Program-made: the position numbers and the translations under genes
Notes under the pieces: model-generated
Databases searched by the model: none
Told to the model about the DNA's origin: nothing
What the model saw: the letters and a program-made list of their open reading frames with translations, nothing else
Assembly: GCF_003253745.1 (NCBI RefSeq)
Contig: NZ_MZXV01000032.1
Span: forward strand, 434,001 to 498,000
Source: Mesorhizobium kowhaii
GTDB taxonomy: Bacteria > Pseudomonadota > Alphaproteobacteria > Rhizobiales > Rhizobiaceae
DNA: 64,000 nucleotides
Direction of reading: 5' to 3'
Part shown: piece by piece, positions 36,157 through 49,211 of the stretch
How positions within the stretch are numbered: position 1 is the first letter of the stretch
How the letters are laid out: each line of letters begins with the position of its first letter

Positions 36157-37161
36157 ATGATGCAACTCAGTCTCGACCAGGCAAAAGGACTGTGCCGGAT
36201 GGCGGCGCTTGGCGCCGGCGCCAATGAGGAAGCGGCGCAATCGCTTACCGCCTCGATCATTGCCGCCGAGGCGGAAGGGCTCTCGACCGTCGGTCTGTCG
36301 CATTTCATCGATTATCTCGAGGCGCTCGAAGCCGGACGCATCGACGGCAATGCCGATCCGGTGATCACCCGGCCGGCGCTGGCGGTCTATCTCTCCGATG
36401 CGCGCGGCGGGCTGGCGCATACCGGCTTCGACCGCACCATCGACGACCTCGCCAAGGCGGCAAAGCTGTTCGGCGTCGCCATCTTCTCGCAGAAGAACGC
36501 TTATACATGCGGCGCACTCGGTTACTTCACCGGAAGGCTGGCGGCGCAAGGGCTGGTGTCGTTCGCCGCCACCAATGGCCCGGCCGTGCTTGCCGGCTCG
36601 GGCTCGGTCAAGCCGGTCTACTGCACCAACCCGATGTCGTTTGCGGCACCCGCCGCCGACGGCGCGCCGCTGGTCATCGACCAATCGTCGAGCGCCACCG
36701 CTTTCGTCAACATCCGCAAGGCGGCCGAGGACGGCAAGAAAATACCCGAAGGTTGGGCGCTGGACGCCAGCGGCAACCCGACCACCGATCCGGCCGCCGC
36801 CATGAAAGGCGCCATGCTTGCCTTCGGCGGCCAGCGCGGTGCCAACATCGCACTGATGGTCGAAGTGCTTGCGGCGGGGCTGTCGGGCGCCAACTGGTCG
36901 CTCGACGCGCCATGGTTCAGCGGCGGACCGGACAGTCCCGGAACCGGGCTGTTCGTGCTTGCCGTCGAGCCCAAGCTGCTCGATCCCGACTTCGAGCAGC
37001 GCATGAAGGACCAGCTCGACCGGCTGCGGCGGCGCTTCGGCGTGCATGTACCCGGACGGGCCCGGGCCGAAGCCGCCGAGAAGGCGCAAGCGCGGGGCAT
37101 CACCGCGCCAAAGGCGGTGGTGCAGCGCATTTCCGAATTCGCAGCGCGTTATTCCTCCTAA
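36157..37161 (+). CDS. Malate/L-lactate dehydrogenase-family reductase (DpkA-like cyclic imino acid reductase)
   Basis: A 334-residue NAD(P)-dependent oxidoreductase of the Ldh_2 fold, which is unrelated to the Rossmann lactate dehydrogenases. Family segments: DNHxx-type entry replaced by VGLSHFIDYLEALEAG, NAYTCGALGYFTGRL (the catalytic His of many relatives is replaced near AYTCG), TNPMSFAAP, DQSSSATAFVNIRKA and PGTGLFVLAVEP. Closest to delta1-piperideine-2-carboxylate/delta1-pyrroline-2-carboxylate reductases, which make L-pipecolate or L-proline from cyclic imines formed by oxidising lysine, ornithine or D-amino acids. AGGA precedes the first of two ATG codons. Downstream of the basic-amino-acid importer, which suggests a related substrate. 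Confidence 0.8.
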   Translation: MMQLSLDQAKGLCRMAALGAGANEEAAQSLTASIIAAEAEGLSTVGLSHFIDYLEALEAGRIDGNADPVITRPALAVYLSDARGGLAHTGFDRTIDDLAKAAKLFGVAIFSQKNAYTCGALGYFTGRLAAQGLVSFAATNGPAVLAGSGSVKPVYCTNPMSFAAPAADGAPLVIDQSSSATAFVNIRKAAEDGKKIPEGWALDASGNPTTDPAAAMKGAMLAFGGQRGANIALMVEVLAAGLSGANWSLDAPWFSGGPDSPGTGLFVLAVEPKLLDPDFEQRMKDQLDRLRRRFGVHVPGRARAEAAEKAQARGITAPKAVVQRISEFAARYSS

Positions 37162-37403
37162 ATAATCCATTATTTATCAGCTAGTTATCTGAAATCTGCC
37201 CGCCTAGGTGGCGGTGCGGTGCAAATTTTTTTTGCGCGCCGCTGAACCTTTCCGCGCATCGCAGCGACCCAGCTTTGTCCAGGGCAAGGCGAGCTTGCCC
37301 GATCCACACCGAGGGGAACAGCAAACCGAAAGCGAAAGTCTGCTTCACGCAGAGGATGTCCCTTTGCGCCTCGGAAAATCAACCCAATCAAAAGGAAATT
37401 GCC

Positions 37404-37685
37404 ATGACCAACACCAAGCTCACCATGCTGACCGCCGTCCTTCTTCTCGGCTCGTTCATGGGGGCCACCCAGGCGGCCAGTTTGCAGGCCGCGCCGGTGA
37501 AACCGTCCGCGCCCGGCGTCATCACCGCTCCGAGCGGCGGCGCCACCGAGGATCATTACTGCAAGAACGGCCATGCCAAATTCGCCAGCTGCAGCGCCGA
37601 TTTCATCGCGGCTTGCAAGAAGGTCGGCGGCACCATGTCGGATGTCCAGGGCTGGGGTGGGCGTACTTGCTTCACGCCCTCCTGA
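37404..37685 (+). CDS. Small secreted Cys-containing protein of unknown function
   Basis: A 93-residue protein with a signal peptide (residues 1-25, ending MGATQA/AS), a linker rich in A, P, S and G, and a compact C-terminal part with four cysteines (DHYC, FASC, IAAC, GRTC) that could form two disulfides in the periplasm. AAAGGA lies 8 bases before the ATG. A terminator 58 bases after the stop and no neighbours on the same transcript indicate a monocistronic gene. No family is recognised. The DHYCKNGHAKFASC pattern could alternatively bind metal. Confidence 0.75.
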   Translation: MTNTKLTMLTAVLLLGSFMGATQAASLQAAPVKPSAPGVITAPSGGATEDHYCKNGHAKFASCSADFIAACKKVGGTMSDVQGWGGRTCFTPS

Positions 37686-37742
37686 TACCGTCTCAGGTCA
37701 GGCCGCTCCGTCGGCCCCTGGCTTCGCATGGATGTCACCCGG

Positions 37743-37766
37743 AAAACCCCGCTGCGGCGGGGTTTT
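37743..37766 (+). terminator. Terminator after the small secreted protein gene
   Basis: Stem AAAACCCCGC/GCGGGGTTTT with a short loop (TGCG region) and T-tract at 37763-37766. Confidence 0.85.
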
Positions 37767-37915
37767 CTGCGTCCGCTCCATGACCTTGGAGATCGCAAGC
37801 CTCAGCGCTGCAAGGTGCGTCAATAAAACATTCTTCTAAATGTCAACTTTTGTTTATTTGACTTCGCCCAACCTGATTGGCCGTCTGCGCTGATCGGCAA
37901 AACAGAGGAGTCACA

Positions 37916-38368
37916 ATGTCGGCAAGCACGGACAATCCCCGCAACGGCCTTATCATCCCGGTCCTCGGCAGACTGTACGCGGCCTTGCACGATGGCGCGG
38001 AAACCGTTCTTCGCGTTGTCGCCGGTGCGTTTCTCGCCATCCATGGCTCGCAGAAGATCATCAATCCTTTCGGTGCCGCCGAAATGGTCGAGGGCCTCGG
38101 CTTCTATCCCGGCGCCTTGTGGTCGTTGCTTCTGGCCTGCGCCGAATTTTTCGGCGGCATTTTCATCGCCATCGGCCTTCTGACGCGTCCGGCCGCCTTT
38201 GCTGGCCTGTTCGTGCTGCTGGTCACGGTCTGGTTCCACTGGGTCACCATGGGCCAGGGCTTTTCGGGTGCCGAGAAGTCGCTTTTGTGGGCCGCGATCC
38301 TGCTCTTCTTCGTCATTCGCGGCGGCAACCGCCACTCGGTCGACACCCGCATCGGCAAGGCGTTCTGA
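37916..38368 (+). CDS. DoxX family membrane protein
   Basis: A 150-residue protein with four hydrophobic helices typical of DoxX: LRVVAGAFLAIHGSQKI near residue 35, LWSLLLACAEFFGGIFIAIGLLTRPAAF near residue 70, GLFVLLVTVWFHWV and SLLWAAILLFFVIRGG. The family is linked to respiratory or redox processes and sulfur/thiosulfate or oxidative-stress handling, but most members are uncharacterised. AGAGGAG lies before the ATG at 37916. It is monocistronic, with a hairpin just after it. Confidence 0.85.
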   Translation: MSASTDNPRNGLIIPVLGRLYAALHDGAETVLRVVAGAFLAIHGSQKIINPFGAAEMVEGLGFYPGALWSLLLACAEFFGGIFIAIGLLTRPAAFAGLFVLLVTVWFHWVTMGQGFSGAEKSLLWAAILLFFVIRGGNRHSVDTRIGKAF

Positions 38369-38380
38369 CAAGGTCGAGAC

Positions 38381-38411
38381 AAGGGTGACAGCGACGACGC
38401 GTCACCCTTTG
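38381..38411 (+). terminator. Probable terminator after doxX
   Basis: Inverted repeat AAGGGTGAC (38381-38389) with GTCACCCTT (38401-38409), 11-base loop, followed by only two T, 13 bases after the stop. Confidence 0.5.
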
Positions 38412-38473
38412 CGTTCGACGCAAAACGGATTATGAAACGGCTTCAGCCAAGCTTGCGAGCGCCGGAGCCAGCC

Positions 38474-39451
38474 ATGACCGAAATCCTGCAGACCCCAAAG
38501 CTCGTCGTCGTCTTTGGCGGGTCAGGCTTTGTCGGCCGCCATGTCGTGCGCGCGCTGGCCAAGCGCGGCTATCGCATCCGGGTCGCCTGCCGGCGGCCCG
38601 ATCTTGCCGGCCACCTGCAGCCGCTCGGCAATGTCGGCCAGATCCAGCCGGTGCAGGCCAATGTGCGCGTCCGCTGGTCGGTCGATCGTGCCGTGCAGGG
38701 TGCTGACCATGTCGTCAATCTGGTCGCCATCCTGCATCAGAGCGGCCGGCAGAAGTTCTCCGCCGTGCATGAGTTCGGCGCCCGCGCGGTGGCCGAAGCG
38801 GCCCGCGCCGTCGGCGCCGGCTTCACCCACATTTCGGCGCTTGGTGCCGATCTGGACTCCGAATCGGACTACGCACGCACCAAGGCGCTTGGTGAAAAGG
38901 CCATCCTGGAGACGATCAAGGACGCCGTGATTTTCCGGCCGTCGATCATTTTCGGGCCCGAGGACAGCTTCTTCAACCGCTTCGCCAACATGGCGCGCTA
39001 TTCGCCGGTGCTGCCGCTGATCGGCGGCGGCCTGACCAAGTTCCAGCCGGTCTATGTCGGCGACGTCGCCGAAGCGGTGGCGCGCTCGGTCGACGGCAAG
39101 GTCGATGGCGGCCAGATCTACGAGCTTGGCGGCCCCAAGGTGCTGACCTTCAAGGAGTGCATGGAAGAACTGCTTGACGTGATCGAGCGCAAGCGCCTGC
39201 TGGTGCCGGTGCCGTGGTGGGTAGCGAACATCCAGGCCTCGATCCTCGGCCTCTTGCCCAACCCGTTGCTGACCAAGGACCAGGTGATGCAACTGCGCGA
39301 GCACAACATCGTTTCCGAGGCGGCGGCCAAGGCCAACCGGACATTGTCCGGCCTTGGCATCCAGCCGCAGTCGATCGCCACGATCCTGCCCAGCTACCTC
39401 TGGCGCTTCCGCGCCGCCGGCCAGTTCCAGCAGCGCAAGCCCGTGGCTTAA
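38474..39451 (+). CDS. NDUFA9-like/atypical SDR NAD(P)-binding protein
   Basis: A 325-residue extended/atypical short-chain dehydrogenase resembling the complex I accessory subunit NDUFA9 group common in alphaproteobacteria. It has the NAD(P) motif VVVFGGSGFVGRHVVRALA at residues 10-28, an ISALGADLDSESDYARTKALGE segment holding the Tyr/Lys pair (YARTK) and FRPSIIFGPEDSFFNRFA. ATG at 38474 with GGAG upstream is preferred to the in-frame ATG at 38432. A hydrophobic stretch near the C-terminal third (VPWWVANIQASILGLLP) may attach it to the membrane. Function in bacteria is not established; quinone or respiratory assembly roles are suggested for relatives. Confidence 0.8.
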   Translation: MTEILQTPKLVVVFGGSGFVGRHVVRALAKRGYRIRVACRRPDLAGHLQPLGNVGQIQPVQANVRVRWSVDRAVQGADHVVNLVAILHQSGRQKFSAVHEFGARAVAEAARAVGAGFTHISALGADLDSESDYARTKALGEKAILETIKDAVIFRPSIIFGPEDSFFNRFANMARYSPVLPLIGGGLTKFQPVYVGDVAEAVARSVDGKVDGGQIYELGGPKVLTFKECMEELLDVIERKRLLVPVPWWVANIQASILGLLPNPLLTKDQVMQLREHNIVSEAAAKANRTLSGLGIQPQSIATILPSYLWRFRAAGQFQQRKPVA

Positions 39452-39462
39452 TTCGACAGTCC

Positions 39463-39608
39463 TAAGGTGTGTTGAGATTCAGGTCAGGCTGAGCCGAGGA
39501 CGGTGGGTTCCGAGAACCGGAGCGGAGCGTCCTTAAAGTACGTGAGCACCGGAAGCGCAGGAAGCCATCGTTCGCAGGCCGGCATCACCTGAATATCAGC
39601 ACACCTAA
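39463..39608. repeat. RIME-like 146-bp palindromic intergenic element
   Basis: The ends form an imperfect inverted repeat of 22 bases (TAAGGTGTGTTGAGATTCAG at the left, its near-complement at 39587-39608), and the interior continues as a mismatched long hairpin (CCGGAGCGGAGCG against CGTGAGCACCGGAAG around the centre CCTTAAAG). This resembles the Rhizobium intergenic mosaic elements and other short palindromic repeats scattered in rhizobial genomes. Its right arm overlaps the P450 stop codon at 39605-39607. Confidence 0.65.
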
Positions 39609-40972
39609 CGCGGCGTGGCCTGCATCGGCAAGCCGCCTTGCGGCTGCGTGGTCAGCTTCTGCACCGGCCAGGGTTTCGTTTCGGCGGTGGTGTCGAAGCG
39701 GAAGCGCGACAGCATGATGGCGAGCGCGATGATCGCCTCCTGCATGGCGAAGCTGGCGCCGATGCAGACGCGAGGGCCCGCCCCAAACGGCAGATACTGG
39801 AAGCGGTCGATCTTCTCGCGGTTTCCCGGGTGGAAGCGTTCGGGCAGAAAGGCGTCGGGCCGGTCCCACAGTTTCCTGTGGCGATGGACCACCCATGGCA
39901 TGACCAGCACCGCGGCGTGTTTCGGGATATAGAGATCCTTCCACATTTCCGGTTCGATCGGCTCGCGGTTGATCGACGGCGCCGGCGGATAGAGCCTGAG
40001 CGCCTCGTCGAAAGCCGCACGCGTGAACGGCATGGCATCGAGCCATTTCGTCGGATCGGGTTCGCGCGCCAGCACCTGGTCGATCTCCTGCTCGACCCTG
40101 TTGCGCTCCCACGGCGATTCCGCGAGACAGTAAAGCGTCCAGCCGAGTGCGCGCGCCGTGGTCTCGTGGCCGGCGCCGATGAAGGTGATGATGTTGTCCT
40201 CGACCTCCGCCCGCGTCAGCCCTTCAGGCCCCTCGGCCTTGAGCAGCAGCGTCAGGAAATCCTGCGGCACGGCATCGGGATCGCGCTTGAATTTCTCTTC
40301 GCGCATCTTGACCGTGTCGGTGACGATCTTGCGGAAATAGGCCATGGTCTTGCGACCGCGGATGCGGGTCAAACGCGGCAGCCAGTCGGGTGCGCGCAAC
40401 AGGTCCAGCGGATCGACGCGGCCCATGGTCTCGAACAGGCGGTCGATCTCGTTGGCGAAACTGCCCGGCTCGCCTGATATCTCGCCGGAAAACAGCGTTT
40501 CGGCCAGGATATCGAAAGTCAGCAACGTCATGTCATGGGCGATGTCGGACGTGCCGCCCCCCTCATAGCGGGTGACGAATTCTTGCGTGCGCCTGAGCAT
40601 CGGCTGGGCGAAGCCGAAGATATGGCGCGGCGTGAACACCGGCGCCATCGCCTTGCGCGAACGCTTCCAGACCTCGCCCTCGGCGGTCAGCAGGCCATCG
40701 CGCAGGATCGGCCGCAGGATCTTCTGGCGCACTGTCGCCATCTTGTAGTTCTTGGCATTGTCGACAAGCACATGGCGGATGAGGCCGGGATCGTTGGCGA
40801 CGACCAGATGTCCGCCGACGCCATTCACCGAAATCCAGGGCTCGTTGTAGGTATGCTCACCCCACAGTTCGAGCGGGTTGCGGTAGACGATGCGGATCAT
40901 CTCCAGCGTCGAGGGCGGCGTCGTGCGCGGCTTCGGCGCCGGGGGAACGAATGGGGCGGGCTGGACGTCCAT
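39605..40972 (-). CDS. Cytochrome P450
   Basis: A 455-residue haem monooxygenase. Motifs: I-helix FIGAGHETTARALGW near residue 265, ExxR in DEALRLYPPAP near residue 325, PERFHPGN, and the haem-thiolate loop FGAGPRVCIGASFAMQE near residue 400. The I-helix AGHETT pattern and meander resemble CYP102/CYP4-like class II-type bacterial P450s, often fatty-acid or terpenoid hydroxylases. The ATG at 40972 with GGAG 8 bases upstream is preferred over the frame start at 41059. Its stop codon falls inside the palindromic repeat. No ferredoxin or reductase partner is adjacent apart from the divergent flavin reductase-like gene. Substrate unknown. Confidence 0.92.
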   Translation of the reverse strand: MDVQPAPFVPPAPKPRTTPPSTLEMIRIVYRNPLELWGEHTYNEPWISVNGVGGHLVVANDPGLIRHVLVDNAKNYKMATVRQKILRPILRDGLLTAEGEVWKRSRKAMAPVFTPRHIFGFAQPMLRRTQEFVTRYEGGGTSDIAHDMTLLTFDILAETLFSGEISGEPGSFANEIDRLFETMGRVDPLDLLRAPDWLPRLTRIRGRKTMAYFRKIVTDTVKMREEKFKRDPDAVPQDFLTLLLKAEGPEGLTRAEVEDNIITFIGAGHETTARALGWTLYCLAESPWERNRVEQEIDQVLAREPDPTKWLDAMPFTRAAFDEALRLYPPAPSINREPIEPEMWKDLYIPKHAAVLVMPWVVHRHRKLWDRPDAFLPERFHPGNREKIDRFQYLPFGAGPRVCIGASFAMQEAIIALAIMLSRFRFDTTAETKPWPVQKLTTQPQGGLPMQATPR

Positions 40973-41184
40973 GGAGTGCTCCGCTGATAGCTCTATGTAG
41001 TGGCTGGCAATCCAGGCGTCCATGTGACCGAACGGCAGACCGAAACCGCGGGCAGCCAAGACGCGAACTCAGATTGTCTGTTCATCTGATCGTGACCGCT
41101 CCGCCGACGACCTCGCCTTGTCCACCGGGACGCTCTGCCGTAGTGACAGTCACCAACAGATACTGCCAATCGAAGGAGCCCGTC

Positions 41185-41754
41185 TTGAAGCACCAGTTGA
41201 ACATCATCGTCGGCAGCACGCGGCCCGGCCGTGCCGGACCGGTTTTTGCCGAGTGGCTGGAGGCATTCGCGCGCGAGCACGGGAAATTCGAACCGGTGCT
41301 GACCGACATCGCCGCGTTCAATCTGCCAGTTCTGGACGAGCCGCATCACCCTAAGCTTGGCAATTATCAGAACGACCACACCAAGGCCTGGTCGAAGGCG
41401 ATCGATGCCGCCGACGCCTTCGTCTTTGTGGCGCCGGAATACAATTATTTCGCCGCCCCGGCGATCATCAACGCGATCGACTATCTCGCCCGCGAGTGGA
41501 AATACAAACCCGCCGCCATCCTCAGCTATGGCGGCGTCTCCGGCGGCCTGCGCGCGGCGCAAGCGCTCAAGCCGCTGCTGGCTGCCGTGGGTGTAATGCC
41601 TATCTCCGAAGGGGTTTCCTTGCCGCTCTATCAGAAACTGCTCGAGCACGACGGCTCTTTCCGGGCTAGCGAGCAGGTGCAGGGCGGAGCCAAGACCATG
41701 CTGGACGAGCTGTTGCGCTGGAGCGAGGCCCTGAAGCCTATGCGGTTGGCCTGA
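41185..41754 (+). CDS. NADPH-dependent FMN reductase-like flavoprotein (ChrR/YieF type)
   Basis: A 189-residue flavodoxin-fold reductase: phosphate loop NIIVGSTRPGRAG near residue 6, PEYNYFAAPAIINAIDYLA near residue 82 (flavin isoalloxazine contact) and YGGVSGGLRAAQALKPLL. The family reduces FMN, quinones, azo dyes or chromate with NAD(P)H. The start is a TTG at 41185 with a near-perfect AAGGAG 6 bases upstream; no ATG lies in the N-terminal part. Divergent from the P450 gene with 212 bases between them. Confidence 0.85.
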   Translation: MKHQLNIIVGSTRPGRAGPVFAEWLEAFAREHGKFEPVLTDIAAFNLPVLDEPHHPKLGNYQNDHTKAWSKAIDAADAFVFVAPEYNYFAAPAIINAIDYLAREWKYKPAAILSYGGVSGGLRAAQALKPLLAAVGVMPISEGVSLPLYQKLLEHDGSFRASEQVQGGAKTMLDELLRWSEALKPMRLA

Positions 41755-41800
41755 AACAGCCGGTTTTCGGTCCGGCTTGCTCGCGCCATAAAGAGGTGGA

Positions 41801-47084
<5,284 letters not shown>

Positions 47085-47297
47085 TCTCGCTGCGTGGGTC
47101 GACGCGATCCTCGCCAAGGCTCAGGACGCCTAGGCAAGGCGCAGCAGGTCGCCGACACCACCAGGAAGGGCAGCGCGACCTTTGCGCTGCTTGGTGCACT
47201 GTCGCTGGTCATCGGCGCCTTCATCGCAAGTGCCGCGGCGGCCCTCGGCGGCAGGCAGCGCGACGACGAGGAGGCGGTGTTCCTGACCAGCCGCTGA
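47085..47297 (+). pseudogene. Decayed C-terminal fragment of a membrane protein (PhnA-like)
   Basis: Directly after gyrB, one frame reads AAWVDAILAKAQDA then stops (TAG at 47131), and a second frame continues from the same region with KAQQVADTTRKGSATFALLG and a following glycine-rich transmembrane segment (ASAAAALGGRQRD). The two frames look like one protein interrupted by a frameshift, with no start or ribosome site. The tail resembles the C-terminus of rhizobial PhnA-like membrane proteins. Probably a remnant; alternatively the 67-residue frame at 47094-47297 could be a small gene starting at GTG. Confidence 0.45.
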
Positions 47298-47323
47298 ACC
47301 GGCGTCGCTCGTTCAAAAGCAAG

Positions 47324-47349
47324 AAAGCCCGGCGCGAGGCCGGGCTTTT
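47324..47349. terminator. Bidirectional terminator between gyrB and pntB
   Basis: Stem AAAGCCCGGC/GCCGGGCTTT with a short GCGAG loop and T-tract on the plus strand and A-tract on the other, in the interval between the converging gyrB and pntB genes. Confidence 0.85.
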
Positions 47350-47378
47350 CTGTATCGCTCAGTCGCGCCGTTGCCGGC

Positions 47379-48776
47379 TCAGTGATCCATCGCCTTGACG
47401 ATCTCTTCAGTCATCTTCTTGGCATCGCCGAGCAGCATCATGGTGCCATCCTTGTAGAACAGCGTGTTGTCGATGCCGGCATAGCCGGAGCCGAGCGAGC
47501 GCTTGACGAACAGGCAGGTGCGGGCCTTGTCGACGTCGAGGATCGGCATGCCGTAGATCGGCGACGACTTGTCGTCGCGCGCGGACGGGTTGGTGACGTC
47601 GTTGGCGCCGATGACATAGGCGACGTCGGCCTGCGCGAACTCAGAGTTGATGTCCTCGAGCTCGAACACTTCGTCATAAGGCACGTTGGCTTCGGCGAGC
47701 AGCACGTTCATGTGGCCGGGCATGCGGCCGGCGACCGGATGAATGGCGTATTTCACGTCGACGCCGTTGGCCTTGAGCTTGTCGGCCATTTCGCGCAGCG
47801 CGTGCTGCGCCTGGGCGACCGCCATGCCGTAGCCGGGCACGATGATGACCTTCTGCGCGTTCATCATCAGATAGGCGGCATCGTCGGCCGAGCCCTGCTT
47901 GACCGTGCGCTCGATGCCGTCATCGGCCACTGCCGCCGTCTCGCCGCCAAAGCCACCGAGGATGACCGAGATGAAAGAGCGGTTCATGCCCTTGCACATG
48001 ATGTAGGACAGGATCGCGCCGGACGAGCCGACCAGCGCGCCGGTGATGATCAGCGCCAGATTGCCGAGCGTGAATCCGAGGGCGGCCGCTGCCCAGCCCG
48101 AATAGGAATTCAGCATCGAGACGACGACCGGCATGTCGGCGCCGCCGATCGGGATGATCAAGAGGATGCCGAGCACCAGCGAGGCCGCGACGATCAGCCA
48201 GAACACCAGCTTCGATTCCGTGGTGACCAGCAGCACGATCAGCACGATCAGCGCGATGCCGAGCGCGGCGTTGATGAAGTGGCGGCCGCCGATCATGATC
48301 GGCTTGCCCGACATGCGCCCGTCAAGCTTGAGGAAAGCGATGACCGAGCCGGTGAAGGTGATGGCGCCGATGGCGACGCCAAGGCTCATCTCGATCAGCG
48401 CCTGGGCGTGGATATCGGCGACCGTGCCGATGCCGAAGCTTTCCGGGGCGTAGATTGCCGCAGCCGCCACCATGACGGCAGCAAGGCCGACCAGCGAGTG
48501 GAAGGCGGCGACCAGTTGCGGCATCGAGGTCATGGCGATGCGCCTGGCGGTGACAGCACCGACCGAGCCGCCGATCAGCAAACCAAGAATGATGAGACCG
48601 AAGCGGCCAGCCGACGGCGTCGCCAGCGCCAGCGTGGTGGCGATGGCAATGCCCATGCCAATCATGCCGTACAAATTGCCCTGGCGGCTGGTGGTCGGAT
48701 GCGACAGGCCGCGCAGCGCCATGATGAACAGGACGCCGGAAACCAGATAGAGGAAGGACGCGAAGTTGGCGTTCAT
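47379..48776 (-). CDS. pntB: NAD(P) transhydrogenase subunit beta
   Basis: A 465-residue subunit of the proton-pumping transhydrogenase. Residues about 1-265 contain eight to nine hydrophobic helices (domain II); the C-terminal about 190 residues are the NADP(H)-binding domain III with GYGMAVAQAQHALREM near residue 315, KYAIHPVAGRMPGHMNVLLAEA and VIGANDVTNP near residue 392. It transfers hydride between NADH and NADP+ using the proton gradient, in the inner membrane, making NADPH. Last gene of the pntA1-pntA2-pntB operon, 6 bases after pntA2. Confidence 0.96.
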   Translation of the reverse strand: MNANFASFLYLVSGVLFIMALRGLSHPTTSRQGNLYGMIGMGIAIATTLALATPSAGRFGLIILGLLIGGSVGAVTARRIAMTSMPQLVAAFHSLVGLAAVMVAAAAIYAPESFGIGTVADIHAQALIEMSLGVAIGAITFTGSVIAFLKLDGRMSGKPIMIGGRHFINAALGIALIVLIVLLVTTESKLVFWLIVAASLVLGILLIIPIGGADMPVVVSMLNSYSGWAAAALGFTLGNLALIITGALVGSSGAILSYIMCKGMNRSFISVILGGFGGETAAVADDGIERTVKQGSADDAAYLMMNAQKVIIVPGYGMAVAQAQHALREMADKLKANGVDVKYAIHPVAGRMPGHMNVLLAEANVPYDEVFELEDINSEFAQADVAYVIGANDVTNPSARDDKSSPIYGMPILDVDKARTCLFVKRSLGSGYAGIDNTLFYKDGTMMLLGDAKKMTEEIVKAMDH

Positions 48777-48782
48777 GGCGCT

Positions 48783-49211
48783 CTACTTGTCCTTCTTCTT
48801 GTACATGGCCAGCATGCGCTGGGTGACGAGGAAGCCGCCGAAGATGTTGACCGAGACCAGCATCAGCGCGACGAAGCCGAAGCCTGCGGCAATGCCGGAG
48901 GCGGCGATGCCGACGGCAAGCAGCGCGCCGACGACGATGACCGAGGAGATGGCATTGGTGACGGCCATCAGCGGCGTGTGTAGTGCCGGGGTCACCGACC
49001 AGACGACGTAGTAGCCGACGAAGATCGCCAGCACGAAAATGGCGAAGCGGAAAACGAAGGGATCGATGACGCCGCCGGACAGCGCGTGTGCGGCAGCACC
49101 GCCCGCGTCAGCACCGCCTGGAGCATTTGCCAGGTTCTGCACCGCCAGCCGAACGGCGGCGCTTGCCTGGTCGAGCTGGTCGAGGGCTTTCTGCAAGGTC
49201 TGATCCATCAC
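48783..49211 (-). CDS. pntA2: NAD(P) transhydrogenase subunit alpha part 2 (membrane part)
   Basis: A 142-residue membrane subunit equivalent to the C-terminal membrane domain of the fused Escherichia coli PntA. Three to four hydrophobic segments are visible: [41 protein letters not shown] and [22 protein letters not shown], followed by [14 protein letters not shown]. The N-terminal third is an Ala/Gln-rich helical extension. Its ATG overlaps the pntA1 stop (ATGA at 49208-49211), so synthesis is coupled. The three-polypeptide arrangement is usual in alphaproteobacteria. Confidence 0.93.
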   Translation of the reverse strand: MMDQTLQKALDQLDQASAAVRLAVQNLANAPGGADAGGAAAHALSGGVIDPFVFRFAIFVLAIFVGYYVVWSVTPALHTPLMAVTNAISSVIVVGALLAVGIAASGIAAGFGFVALMLVSVNIFGGFLVTQRMLAMYKKKDK

